DNA of 64,000 bases from Paenibacillus pinisoli (GTDB lineage: Bacteria; Bacillota; Bacilli; Paenibacillales; Paenibacillaceae). Within the stretch, counting starts at the first letter, position 1, and each line of letters starts with the position of its first letter. This document shows, piece by piece, positions 36,401 through 44,175 of this stretch. Position numbers and translations under genes: made by a program. The notes under the pieces are model-generated. The model saw nothing but the letters and a program-made list of their open reading frames with translations. It did not search any database and was not told the DNA's origin. The stretch covers positions 310,001-374,000 of the forward strand of contig NZ_QXQB01000002.1 of assembly GCF_003605435.1 (NCBI RefSeq), given 5' to 3'.

Positions 36401-37835
36401 TGCTTCCGGCGGGGATTTCACAGGCGTCGTCAATCTTGGGCAAGGCGCCAATACCGTGACCATTTCTGTTTATGTAGATGAGCTGAAGACGAATGAGCTG
36501 TCCATTCAAATGACGTATACCCCTTCTGTTACGCCTCCCGTAGGCGGCGGCGGTGGCGGGGGAACGGAGCCGGAACCAACATTGACGGAAACCGGCGTAG
36601 TGATCACCGCTGACGAAGTGCCCACGGCGGACGAAAACGGAAAACCTGCGGCAGGAATGACACTGGATCAAGCCATGATCAGCCAAGCCATTGCGGCGCT
36701 GCAAAAGAATGGAAAGAATAAGAAGGAAATGATTCTCGATTTCACGGGGGATCAGCCAACCTCCATCGTTAACGTTCCTGTGCAAGCGCTGCTGCAAGCT
36801 GCCGATGCGATCGAAGGCGCTATTCTGACCATTAAGACAGCCGGGGCTTCCTACTCGCTGCCGGCGAATTTGATTGACGCTGCTACGTTGTCGGCTCTGC
36901 TAGGAAATCAGGCGAGCAACGCTCAAGCAATCATTACAGTGGAAAGAAAATCCGGAGCTGATGCCAAAGGCGTGACGGACGCGATTGAAGCACAAGGCGG
37001 CTTATTAATCGGCGATGCCTACGAATTCCGCATCACCTTAAAAGCTGGCGATACATCGGTGTCCTATCGTGATTTCGGCAACCGTTATGTCGAACGCTCC
37101 TTTACGTTGCCAAGCAACTTGCTCAGCAAAGCAACTGCGGTTGCGATTGATCCAGCAACCGGGGAGCTATCCTTTGTTCCCGCTCGTTTCACTACTGTAG
37201 ACGGAGTGACGGTCGTGACGATCAAGCATGCCGGGAACAGCGTGTATGCGGTCATTTCCTACTCCAAATCCTTTGATGATGTAGAGAATCATTGGGCTGG
37301 ATCAGATATCGGATGGCTTGCGTCGAAGCTGCTTGTGAAGGGCATGTCGGAGAGCCAATTCTCGCCGGATACATCCATTACCCGCGCTGAGTTTGCCGCC
37401 TTGCTCGTTCGCGCGCTTGGACTGAAAGAACAGGCAGGCTCGTCGTTCAGCGATGTTCAGACGTCCAATTGGTTTGCCGGCTATGCCGCTGCAGCGGCTA
37501 AGGCTGGCCTGATTGAGGGCTACGAGGATGGCACATTCCGTCCGTCCCAAACGATCAGCCGCGAGGAGATGGCGGTGCTAGCCTTGCGTGCTGCAAGCCT
37601 CGTAGAGAAACAAAGCCATACCGCGCCACTCACTGCCCTACAGTCGTTCTCCGACGGCGGCGCTGTCAGCGGCTGGGCTCGCCAAGCGGCAGCATTTGCC
37701 GTGGAAGAAGGCATCATGAATGGCTTAACAAGCACCTCCTTCGCTCCGCAGGAGCAAGCGACCCGGGCGCAAGCTGCCGTCATCCTGAAACGGCTCTTAA
37801 TCCAGCTTGGCTTGATTGACAACAATTCACACTAG
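33444..37835 (+). CDS. Secreted SLH-anchored protein with GHL10-like glycosidase domain
   Basis: A 1463-aa surface protein. A signal peptide covers residues 1-30. Two copies of a beta domain with an IPPGGYV motif lie at about 45-185 and 210-330. A linker domain and a GHL10-like TIM barrel follow (about 415-805, QIMLWVDQ, DVMFDVKGVEGYVSY, VDGIVLDRARYD). A third IPPGG domain lies at about 850-950. Next come a Gly-rich linker (PPVGGGGGGGTEPEP), a further beta domain and three SLH repeats (about 1270-1460, FDDVENHWAGSDIGWL; FSDVQTSNWFAGYAAAAAKAGLIEG). It should bind secondary wall polymer and act on a cell-surface or environmental glycan. AAGGAAGGTGG precedes ATG 33444. It lies opposite the sensor operon, suggesting linked control. 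Confidence 0.93.
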   Translation: MRKYGRNLIPFLIACLLASVFSNGVVMAQAEGEAASDDDSVYAVAADGSTKLMLNYINTNVDSPQQKDYLALFTSGTSVTNVTGNSNEVFVKSTNAAIQVDANGVILKFIGPQGGIDPATNKPRAWDAAQQVTIPPGGYVILANDDNWLDKDFRKALYHTFQTEDVITLEKGGAIVTAEDFIPNESGGDLIEIEAPPADVTVIVEGPKKPIDYIDTDVSSIPNIIALFTTEYGTKVSVRNTNVAIQVDATGKVTTMFNAATGNSAPSWSQGGDLDIPPGGYVVMAQDNSYATYDIKKYLATKFKVGDTVKLRKNGNVVAVTDLMKGTGAVPRMELDGMNMYTTPATTSTVSGKVTNQTGASVAIDGQSAVLQADGTFSLQLPLAAGPNYLDVVLSKDGSALDTKSIIVYSRPSLNNDKQIMLWVDQASNAKKLQSSESVLQFLNKAKDAGVTDVMFDVKGVEGYVSYKKNDLTGRPYVSEMVAGDRKGSNPDLDLLQLFLEHGHALGLKVHAAFNVFAEGSIAVKDFAIIHEHPEWEEHVFRPEDNGQILALRESEYGKKGLSDASGGAAVLFVNPANDDTRQFQLKTFEEVLKNYDVDGIVLDRARYDNETADFSDITKAKFEAFLEQRGKSLVNWPNDIFHYVNGNRVNGPLIQDWWEFRSATITSFVEETRALVDRYSAEKEKKIETSAYVGAWFESYYLNGVHWGSKDFRYNDRLKFPNDTIYTEEYYNTGYISQLDFLMVGTYYSTPQEIQRYITLDSIVTNGEVPLYSGMALSNLQSPALQREIFQTALGSSNGLMLFDASLANWPIIKASIQDKEYIKDYQLGMSVPGDPSSFIEGSFYNTSRNLGDLNVMDEEFGTSTGTNKFGVEVVVDDSGKVTKVVNKTQAINWNWGVPEDNNSAIPPGGMVISALDENGVRTKRQLVANTYDVGDNIRAAALTGYMDYDGKTVSTANATLKGNIKVLGPGSKVEVYLNDNKATVASGGDFTGVVNLGQGANTVTISVYVDELKTNELSIQMTYTPSVTPPVGGGGGGGTEPEPTLTETGVVITADEVPTADENGKPAAGMTLDQAMISQAIAALQKNGKNKKEMILDFTGDQPTSIVNVPVQALLQAADAIEGAILTIKTAGASYSLPANLIDAATLSALLGNQASNAQAIITVERKSGADAKGVTDAIEAQGGLLIGDAYEFRITLKAGDTSVSYRDFGNRYVERSFTLPSNLLSKATAVAIDPATGELSFVPARFTTVDGVTVVTIKHAGNSVYAVISYSKSFDDVENHWAGSDIGWLASKLLVKGMSESQFSPDTSITRAEFAALLVRALGLKEQAGSSFSDVQTSNWFAGYAAAAAKAGLIEGYEDGTFRPSQTISREEMAVLALRAASLVEKQSHTAPLTALQSFSDGGAVSGWARQAAAFAVEEGIMNGLTSTSFAPQEQATRAQAAVILKRLLIQLGLIDNNSH

Positions 37836-37851
37836 CTAGCTTAATAATAAT

Positions 37852-37893
37852 AATGGCGGTGCACAGGGGTTCATTCCTGGCACCGCCATTTTA
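37852..37893 (+). terminator. Intrinsic terminator of the SLH protein gene
   Basis: AATGGCGGTGC pairs with GCACCGCCATT and is followed by TTAT. It lies between the SLH gene and the converging tatD remnant and can act on both strands. Confidence 0.85.
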
Positions 37894-37947
37894 TGTTTGG
37901 GGTTCGTTGCCGCTTGCGAACGGCAGCTATCCGATACGGAAAAATGC

Positions 37948-38175
37948 TTATGCCGTCCTTGTAGTCGCTTCCGCAACCTCTTCTGACGATTTCCCGATGC
38001 ACCGGGCGACAGTATGAAGAATATGGGGCAGAATCGAAGGTTCGTTGCGTCCATCCGGCAGCTTGGCCTTCAAGTCGCGCGGAGTCAGAAACGGCGCATC
38101 CGTCTCAATCATGAGACGGTCCAGCGGAATCGTACGGACAAGCTCCTTCAGATGCTTGCCGTTAGACGGATTCAT
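37948..38175 (-). pseudogene. C-terminal fragment of a TatD-family deoxyribonuclease
   Basis: Only the last third of a TatD-type metal-dependent nuclease remains: the frame reads GKHLKELVRTIPLDRLMIE, then TDAPFLTPRDL and RNEPSILPHIL, which are the closing motifs of the family. The first two thirds, with the metal-binding HxH start, are missing. The fragment starts at ATG 38175 and uses an AAGGAG that lies inside the last codons of kptA, so it may still be translated. The family C-terminus continues past the TAA (AFFRIG in frame), so the stop looks like a nonsense mutation a few codons early. It is most likely a deletion remnant fused behind kptA. Confidence 0.8.
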
Positions 38176-38178
38176 ATT

Positions 38179-38796
38179 TTATAACTCCTTATCGGTTCTC
38201 ATCATTGCGCAGCTTGCTGCCGGGACATGGTCCGCCAACCATACTTCATTCCCGGCATAATAGAACGTCACTCCAGCTTGCCTGGCACTATCGGTATCCA
38301 CCTCAAGAATAACGAGTTCACCCCGCCTGCTCCCTGCCAAGGTTGCAAAATGTGTTCCCTCTGACAAATGAACGTACTGTCTGCCCATAGGTTTTAAGCC
38401 TTCAAGCAAAATGGAGGGTAGCGCGTTCTTGTTGGTGCCGTGATATAGAATAGCTGGCGGATCTGCTGGTGCATAGCTGACTCTATCGTGACTATGGCCA
38501 TATCTGGCTCTTATACGCGCATCTATGATTTCAAAACGCTGCTTATCCGACTGGCGCACGACCAGCTCGATATGCTCTTTGGTTACCCATCCCCATCTAG
38601 GCTGGGCTTGAATCGATGCCAGCAGCGCGTCAAGCGTACACGATCCATCCTCAGGATCTAATGCAAGGCCGAACGCCTTCGGCGTATGCCGCAGCATTTT
38701 GCTTATCAGCTTGCTTAGAGATTTTTCTTTATGTTGATCTAACATGTCTTCACTTCGCTTTCTAACCTTATTCCGATTTTGTTCCGTTAATTGCAT
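38179..38796 (-). CDS. kptA: KptA, RNA 2'-phosphotransferase (Tpt1 family)
   Basis: A 205-aa NAD-dependent enzyme that removes an internal RNA 2'-phosphate, giving ADP-ribose 1'',2''-cyclic phosphate. The N-terminal winged-helix part carries LSKLISKMLRHTPKAFGL, and the ADP-ribosyltransferase-like part carries ILYHGTNKNALPSIL, QYVHLSEG and a closing YYAGNEVWLADHVP. Length fits bacterial KptA. ATG 38796 is preceded by GAGAGG; an internal ATG 38745 is an alternative and gives 188 aa beginning at the conserved helix. The natural substrate in bacteria is unclear. It is followed directly by the tatD remnant. Confidence 0.93.
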   Translation of the reverse strand: MQLTEQNRNKVRKRSEDMLDQHKEKSLSKLISKMLRHTPKAFGLALDPEDGSCTLDALLASIQAQPRWGWVTKEHIELVVRQSDKQRFEIIDARIRARYGHSHDRVSYAPADPPAILYHGTNKNALPSILLEGLKPMGRQYVHLSEGTHFATLAGSRRGELVILEVDTDSARQAGVTFYYAGNEVWLADHVPAASCAMMRTDKEL

Positions 38797-38841
38797 TATA
38801 GCCTCTCAAAGCAAAGAAGGAACGGGAATGTTTGGTTAGAT

Positions 38842-40014
38842 TCAAATAATACGGAGAGCTCCCGAATCGGCATGCTGCTGCTCGGTTGCCGAATGGGATG
38901 CCCTCGCTTCCTTCATCACCATAAGCCCGATAAGTAAAGTTGCAGCTCCAATAATTATGAGCAATGCTCCTAGCTCCAAGCTATAGGCCGACAGCGATCC
39001 GTTACGGAATGCCATGCCGCGGATCAGCCTGTTCAGCCAGTTCATCGGCAGCGCCCATGCCGTAACTTGAAAGAAAGCCGGCAGCGCAAGCGGAGTCAGT
39101 TGAATGCCGGTGACCAGGAAAGACGGGTACAGGAGGACGCTCATCCGTGAGCCGGCTTTGCTCACATCCTTGGCTGTGTAGCCGAGCAGCATCGCGAGCA
39201 GAGACAAGGCAAAGGAGTACAGCAGCAAAGGGATAATAAAAAGATGCGGCTCTGCCTCAAATCGCATGCCCCCTGCTTGCTTCAGCAGTCCGTAGCTTAG
39301 GAGCAAGGATACCGTACTGAGCAAGGCATAAGGAACAACGCGAATCCACAACTGGGCAGGCGATGTGCCGTTCGCAAACAGCCTTCCTTCTCTCCGCAGC
39401 CTAGGCGCTATGGCCCCGGCAGCGCCTACCGTAATCATCAATACCACAATATTGACAAATCCAATGACCATCGTGCCGATAAAGGAGGTCGTCGGATTAT
39501 ACAGCATTCGCTGAACCAGGGTTAAGGGAGAAATGATTCCCTTAATCGCTTCTGCATCCATCCCTTGTTGAGCTAAGCTGGTCATGGATAATGCCATATT
39601 TTCCGTCGCAATGATCTCCTGAATAGCGGTTCGGATGCCAGTTAGGCCTGAGGGCATCGTGTTGTCCATCAACGCTCCAATCGTTACGGACTTCCCTAAT
39701 GCTCTGTTCAGTTCCAGTCCCGCTGGAAGAACAATGACAGCTACAGCCTGCTCATTAGCCAGTAGTGTATCTGGATTCATCCGGCTGGGGATAACATTGG
39801 TAACCTTCATATATTGCGATGCGTTTATTTTTGCGATTAACTGCCGTGAATAGGAGCTATGATCCTCATCTATAATCACAACCGGAGATTCGCTTATTTG
39901 ATTTTTCGAAAACATCAAGCCGAAGAACAATGCCGCAATTAACGGAGCTGCAAAAATAACAATTAAGAACTTGCTCCCCGCTACGTACTTCCATTCCTCA
40001 GTCAGCGATTTCAT
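38842..40014 (-). CDS. ABC-2-type efflux permease
   Basis: A 390-aa membrane protein of the ABC-2 (YhgE/DrrB-like) type. One N-terminal membrane segment (about 15-35) is followed by an extracellular domain (about 40-165) and five to six membrane segments toward the C-terminus, ending in a polar tail. No ATPase is encoded next to it. Its start overlaps the adaptor gene by 17 bp, so the two form one export unit. The operon as a whole (Lpd-like, adaptor, permease) lies divergent from a TetR gene, whose operator overlaps the operon promoter. Confidence 0.88.
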   Translation of the reverse strand: MKSLTEEWKYVAGSKFLIVIFAAPLIAALFFGLMFSKNQISESPVVIIDEDHSSYSRQLIAKINASQYMKVTNVIPSRMNPDTLLANEQAVAVIVLPAGLELNRALGKSVTIGALMDNTMPSGLTGIRTAIQEIIATENMALSMTSLAQQGMDAEAIKGIISPLTLVQRMLYNPTTSFIGTMVIGFVNIVVLMITVGAAGAIAPRLRREGRLFANGTSPAQLWIRVVPYALLSTVSLLLSYGLLKQAGGMRFEAEPHLFIIPLLLYSFALSLLAMLLGYTAKDVSKAGSRMSVLLYPSFLVTGIQLTPLALPAFFQVTAWALPMNWLNRLIRGMAFRNGSLSAYSLELGALLIIIGAATLLIGLMVMKEARASHSATEQQHADSGALRII

Positions 40015-40630
40015 TCAAGTCCACCTCCGCCGTCATACCCGGAAGAAGATCAGCATGTGAAGCTACAGAGATGCGGACTGCGAACATGCTCACATCCGCT
40101 TGCCCCTTCTCTCTTGTCATGCGCAGGCTGGCAAACTGCGGAGCGGCTGCAATCGAAGCAACTACGCCATCCACCTCAATCGGCTGGTCCAGGTACGGGA
40201 AACGGACCTTTACACTCTGATTCAGCTTAAGTTTATGAATTTGCCCTTCCTGTACGAAGAGGTCCGTCCTGTACCGGGTCTGTTGAACAACAGCGACGGG
40301 GTTTCCCGGCGTAATCTGATCTCCGGGCTTTACAGCGATACGGGTAACCTGTCCGTCTTCCGTAGATAATACTTCCTCCTCGCTTCCTTGCTCCAGCTTG
40401 ACTTTGAATAGCAGATCTCCCTTTTGGACTGAATCGCCTATACCCGCATTGACCTGATCAATGGTGCCTGGCTTCTTGTCATATATGACCGTGAGCGAAT
40501 CGGCATCAAGCACGCCTTGCTTGCGATGCTCGGCCTGGCTTACCGCATCCATCCCTTTTGCCGCAAGCAGTGAACCTCCTGCTATTAGCACAAGCGCAAT
40601 TCCGATATACACAATCCATTTTTGTTTCAT
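39998..40630 (-). CDS. HlyD-type membrane-fusion/adaptor protein
   Basis: A 210-aa protein with one N-terminal membrane segment (residues 5-25) and biotinyl-lipoyl-like half motifs (KPGTIDQVNAGIGDSVQKGDLLF near 55-75, AVKPGDQITPGNPV near 108-122) with a beta-barrel end. In Gram-positive bacteria such adaptors assist ABC-2 exporters. ATG 40630 lacks a strong ribosome binding site (AGAGAGAATAAAG upstream is fair). It lies 38 bp after the Lpd-like gene and overlaps the permease gene. Confidence 0.88.
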   Translation of the reverse strand: MKQKWIVYIGIALVLIAGGSLLAAKGMDAVSQAEHRKQGVLDADSLTVIYDKKPGTIDQVNAGIGDSVQKGDLLFKVKLEQGSEEEVLSTEDGQVTRIAVKPGDQITPGNPVAVVQQTRYRTDLFVQEGQIHKLKLNQSVKVRFPYLDQPIEVDGVVASIAAAPQFASLRMTREKGQADVSMFAVRISVASHADLLPGMTAEVDLNEIAD

Positions 40631-40668
40631 CTTTATTCTCTCTCCCTATCCCTTAACGATGGTCTGTT

Positions 40669-42060
40669 TTAGTTTTTCTTGCCCATTATCATTTTTCTGA
40701 CTGCGTGCTCGGCGGCCTCCATGACCACTTCGCCCAAGGCGGGATGAGGATGAATTGTCATTGCCAAGTCCTCGACTGTCGCCCCCATCTCGATAGCCAA
40801 AGCCAGCTCCGATATGAGCGTTGACGCTTCAACGCCAACGATTTGCGCCCCCCGTATCATTCCGGATGTCTGATCCGCTACAATCTTCACAAATCCATCC
40901 GTTTCTTTCAGCGCAAGAGCTCTTCCGTTAATGCCGAATGAGGATTTGCCCGTTATCACTGAGTAGCCTCTTTCCCTGCTCTCTGTCTCCGTCAGGCCAA
41001 CGCTCGCAAGCTCCGGCTCGGAGAAAACAACAAGCGGAATAGCTTTATAATCAATAATGGATGGTTGCCCTGCTATGGCCTCCGCCGCTACCTTCGCTTC
41101 ATAGGAAGCTTTATGGGCTAGTGCCGGTCCCGTGCGAATATCCCCGATCGCATACACATGCGGAACCTTTGTTCTGCACTGCTCGTCCGTCTCCATCAGC
41201 CCTCTGTCCCCTGCCTGCAAGCCGATGCGTTCAAGCCCTAGCTTCCCATCCGTATTCGGCCTTCGCCCCACCGTAACTAGCGCATACTCTGCCCGAATAA
41301 GCTGCTGTTCGCTTCCTTTCATGTAATGGAGAGTCAGCCCGTCCGTATCCTGTTCAGCTTTGACTGCCTTTGCATCCGTAATAATAGTTACACCGTCGTT
41401 GTTCAATTGCCGGACTACAGGCGCAGCCAAATCCGCCTCAAACCCGGGAAGCACACTTCTGCCTCCTTCGAGAATCGTGACCTTGGTGCCGAATTTGGCA
41501 TACATCTGCCCCAATTCCACGCCGATATAACCGCCGCCGATCACCACCAGGCTTGCAGGGAGCCCGGAAAGCGACAAAGCTTCCGTGGATGATAAGATGC
41601 GTCCGCCATATGGAAGTGCCTCCAGCTCAATCGGACGTGAACCCGTGGCCAGTATCACGTTTTTGAACGATATCCGTTGCTCTGTTCCCTCACCTTTAAT
41701 GACCACCGTATGCTCATCCAAGAAGCTTGCTTCCCCTTGAAGGAATGTAACTCCGGCTGTTTTCAACAGAAATTGAACACCGCCAGCCTGCTTGTTCACG
41801 ACCGCTTGCTTGAATGACTGTGCCTCCTCGAATGAGGCAATCCCTCTATCGCTGCTTCGCTTGCTGTACATCTGAAAGCGATGGCTTTCCGCAATTAAGG
41901 CTTTGGAAGGAATGCAGCCCACATGGGTACACACGCCCCCGATCTGCCCGCGCTCCACAACCGCCGTCTTCATGCCAAGCTGTGCGGATCGCAGCGCCGC
42001 CGCGTAACCTCCCGGTCCTGAACCAATCACCAAAGTATCTACCGCTTCTAAATGGATCAT
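40669..42060 (-). CDS. Dihydrolipoyl dehydrogenase-like flavoprotein
   Basis: A 463-aa class I disulfide oxidoreductase. FAD motif GSGPGGYAAALRSA at the N-terminus, redox-active disulfide CTHVGC (about residues 41-46), NAD motif VVIGGGYIGVELG (about 175), FAD contact YAIGDIRTG and the active-site His-Glu pair in HPHPALGEVVMEAA. Length is standard for dihydrolipoamide dehydrogenase (E3). No 2-oxo acid dehydrogenase E1/E2 genes are near. It heads a TetR-controlled operon with an exporter, so a detoxification or redox role is possible. GGAGG seven bases upstream sets ATG 42060; the frame extends to 42114 through the operator. Confidence 0.93.
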   Translation of the reverse strand: MIHLEAVDTLVIGSGPGGYAAALRSAQLGMKTAVVERGQIGGVCTHVGCIPSKALIAESHRFQMYSKRSSDRGIASFEEAQSFKQAVVNKQAGGVQFLLKTAGVTFLQGEASFLDEHTVVIKGEGTEQRISFKNVILATGSRPIELEALPYGGRILSSTEALSLSGLPASLVVIGGGYIGVELGQMYAKFGTKVTILEGGRSVLPGFEADLAAPVVRQLNNDGVTIITDAKAVKAEQDTDGLTLHYMKGSEQQLIRAEYALVTVGRRPNTDGKLGLERIGLQAGDRGLMETDEQCRTKVPHVYAIGDIRTGPALAHKASYEAKVAAEAIAGQPSIIDYKAIPLVVFSEPELASVGLTETESRERGYSVITGKSSFGINGRALALKETDGFVKIVADQTSGMIRGAQIVGVEASTLISELALAIEMGATVEDLAMTIHPHPALGEVVMEAAEHAVRKMIMGKKN

Positions 42061-42079
42061 GCCTGTACCTCCTGATTCC

Positions 42080-42119
42080 AAAATATGATGAACATAATAT
42101 ATTATAGTCATCATATTTT
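42080..42119. promoter_or_regulatory. TetR operator: 12-bp perfect inverted repeat
   Basis: AAAATATGATGA (42080-42091) and TCATCATATTTT (42108-42119) are perfect inverted arms around a 16-bp AT-rich core. The repeat covers the -10 box of the Lpd-like operon promoter. A related imperfect copy lies at 42181-42203, over the -10 box of the tetR promoter. Confidence 0.85.
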
Positions 42120-42130
42120 AAAGGCGTCAA
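42101..42130 (-). promoter_or_regulatory. Promoter of the Lpd-like operon
   Basis: On the minus strand TTGACG (42125-42130), an 18-bp spacer and a perfect TATAAT (42101-42106). The TetR inverted repeat overlaps the -10 box, so binding would block RNA polymerase. Confidence 0.85.
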
Positions 42131-42167
42131 TCCCCCCGCTCTTCTGCTGTTCAGGTTGCTTAACAAA

Positions 42168-42196
42168 TTGACACTTTTATTTATGATGATTATAAT
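42168..42196 (+). promoter_or_regulatory. Consensus SigA promoter of the tetR gene
   Basis: TTGACA (42168-42173), exactly 17 bp, TATAAT (42191-42196). This is a full-consensus promoter, unusually strong for a repressor gene, consistent with autorepression through the imperfect operator copy at 42181-42203. Confidence 0.93.
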
Positions 42197-42232
42197 ATTT
42201 TAAGGCTAGAGTTGTAGAAAGGAGTGTTGCCG

Positions 42233-42814
42233 ATGCCTTATCCTGAAGGACATAAGTTAAAGGTGCGCGGCCGAATTATTGAAAGTGCCGCCAAAGCTTT
42301 TCGCACGAACGGAATTCGCGAGATAAGCGTCCCCGTCATCATGAAGGGTGCGGGCCTTACGCATGGGGGATTCTATTCACACTTTGACAATAAAGAGCAG
42401 CTGGTATTGGAAACTTGCCAGTATGCCATTAGCGATACAATAGCCTTGCTGCAAAAGGCGGCAGATCAAGCGGGGGAAGAAGCGAAGATTGAAGCCGTTA
42501 TTGATTTTTACCTAAGCCCGTATCATCGCGACCAGAAGGAGCTCGGCTGTATCCTGCCTGCCCTCTCCGCAGAAATTCCCCTGTCTTCCGAAGAGGTTGG
42601 ACAAGTCTTCACCCAAGAGCTGCAGCGGATGATTGATTTTATCTCCGATCTGGCGCAGATCGATCCTGCTGCGGGCAGCGCCGTCATGAGCCTCATGGTC
42701 GGCACCATTGTGCTGGCGCGGTCGGTGAGCGACTCCAAGCTGAGTGACCAGCTGCTAACAGCAGGCAAACAGAATGCGAAGGGCTTATTAGGAATAGCCA
42801 GAGCTTCTAATTAG
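42233..42814 (+). CDS. TetR-family transcriptional regulator
   Basis: A 193-aa repressor. Helix-turn-helix at residues about 15-60 (RIIESAAKAFRTNGI, GAGLTHGGFYSHFDNKEQL) and a C-terminal ligand-binding helical domain (ELGCILPALSAEIPLSSEEVG). The pattern resembles the LmrA/YxaF-like or TetR_C group. AAAGGAG nine bases upstream selects ATG 42233; TTG 42224 lies too close to the ribosome site. It is divergent from the Lpd-like/HlyD/ABC-2 operon, and its probable operators lie in the shared region. Confidence 0.94.
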   Translation: MPYPEGHKLKVRGRIIESAAKAFRTNGIREISVPVIMKGAGLTHGGFYSHFDNKEQLVLETCQYAISDTIALLQKAADQAGEEAKIEAVIDFYLSPYHRDQKELGCILPALSAEIPLSSEEVGQVFTQELQRMIDFISDLAQIDPAAGSAVMSLMVGTIVLARSVSDSKLSDQLLTAGKQNAKGLLGIARASN

Positions 42815-42836
42815 ACATTACGGTGCTCAAGCATAC

Positions 42837-42886
42837 AAAAAAGAGGCAGCAGAACTCAACATTTGAATTCTGTACTGCCTCTTTTT
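42837..42886. terminator. Bidirectional terminator
   Basis: AAAAAGAGGCAG pairs with CTGCCTCTTTTT, with AGAACTCAA and TTGAATTCT continuing the stem. It lies between the converging tetR and metallo-hydrolase genes. Confidence 0.92.
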
Positions 42887-42898
42887 CGCTTTATAAGG

Positions 42899-43999
42899 TT
42901 ACTCCCACCAGCTCTCAGAAGGGTATTCCGATGCTCCTATGGTGACAACCTCGCCTATCTTAGGTGTCGCCAAAACACTGTTCTGAAGCTCGGCAGCCCG
43001 TGTTGCCCGCTCTATAGGGTCTGTCCAGCTATGCAGCGCTAATGTAAAGGCTCCCCAATGAATAGGAATCATTAATTTGCCCTGCACATCCAGATGTGCT
43101 TGCAGCGACTCTTCGGGAGACATATGAATATTCGCCCACTTCTCATCATATTGGCCCGTCTCGATCAGAGTGAGGTCGAACGGCCCGAATTTCTCCCCAA
43201 TCTCCTTGAAATGCGGTCCGTACCCGCTGTCCCCGCTATAAAATATTCTCGTATGCTGGCTGACGATTACCCAGGAGCTCCACAGGGTAGACCCGGCGCC
43301 GCCGCCCCGTCCTGAGAAATGTCTTGCCGGTGTGCTGGTTAACGTCAGTCCATGAAGCTGCTGCTTCTCCCACCAATCCAGCTCTACGATTCGGTCAGGA
43401 TCGACTCCCCACTTTGTCAGATGCCCCGCCACTCCTAACGGAACAATAAATTGCTTCGCTTTTCCGCTCAGCTGGCGAATCGACGCATAATCCAGATGAT
43501 CATAATGATCATGCGATATGATAACGGCGTCCAGTTCAGGCAGCTCCTCTATCTCTGCCGGGAGCTTGTCGCTGTAACGCTTGGGACCGAAGAATCGGAC
43601 AGGGGAAGCATAGTCACTGAAGACGGGGTCAATCAATAGCTTCACCCCATCTACCTTCAGCAATAACGTGGAATGCCCGAACCAGACCACCTGATCCTCC
43701 TTATTCTCCATGAAAGCTTTCGAATCAAAGGGTTCGACCGGCACATCTCCTTTCGGCCTGCTGTTCGGTGTCCCCTTAATTGTTTTAATTAGCGCATCGA
43801 AGGTATCCTTGGGACTGTTGACCATGGACGTTGGCATCTGATTGCGGAACTTTCCGCCGCTAAACTGCGGGGAAGCCTCAATTCTTTTTTGGCTTTCTGC
43901 TGAGCTCCTGCCGCCAAGCGGAGGGTAGTATTGCAGTATCAAGAAAATAATCACTGCGACAATAGCGATAACAGCGAGCAGAATTAATAATAATTCCAT
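42899..43999 (-). CDS. MBL-fold metal-dependent hydrolase, NAPE-PLD-like
   Basis: A 366-aa metallo-beta-lactamase-fold hydrolase with an N-terminal membrane anchor (residues 3-25). The metal motif HDHYDH (in ISHDHYDHLDY) is complete, further ligands are likely at STPARHFSGRGG, GDSGYGPHF and the final IHWGAF. The layout follows the N-acylphosphatidylethanolamine phospholipase D/UlaG-like group, so a phospholipid or phosphodiester substrate is possible. ATG 43999 is chosen because the membrane segment starts there; the frame opens at 44071 but adds a polar, unlikely leader. The ribosome site is weak. Confidence 0.88.
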   Translation of the reverse strand: MELLLILLAVIAIVAVIIFLILQYYPPLGGRSSAESQKRIEASPQFSGGKFRNQMPTSMVNSPKDTFDALIKTIKGTPNSRPKGDVPVEPFDSKAFMENKEDQVVWFGHSTLLLKVDGVKLLIDPVFSDYASPVRFFGPKRYSDKLPAEIEELPELDAVIISHDHYDHLDYASIRQLSGKAKQFIVPLGVAGHLTKWGVDPDRIVELDWWEKQQLHGLTLTSTPARHFSGRGGGAGSTLWSSWVIVSQHTRIFYSGDSGYGPHFKEIGEKFGPFDLTLIETGQYDEKWANIHMSPEESLQAHLDVQGKLMIPIHWGAFTLALHSWTDPIERATRAAELQNSVLATPKIGEVVTIGASEYPSESWWE

Positions 44000-44175
44000 T
44001 CCGTTTGATCCCAACTTTCTATGTGCATCCGCCTGAACGCAATCAGAGTCAGCCACCTTTAGATTTTGCAATTATATCATACGCGTACTGCTAGCTGTTA
44101 CTCTCAAAAAAATTCGTTTCTTGCGCCACTGTACTGTCCATTCTGTTATCGTAAAAGCTGGTTTGGACCAGTCGC

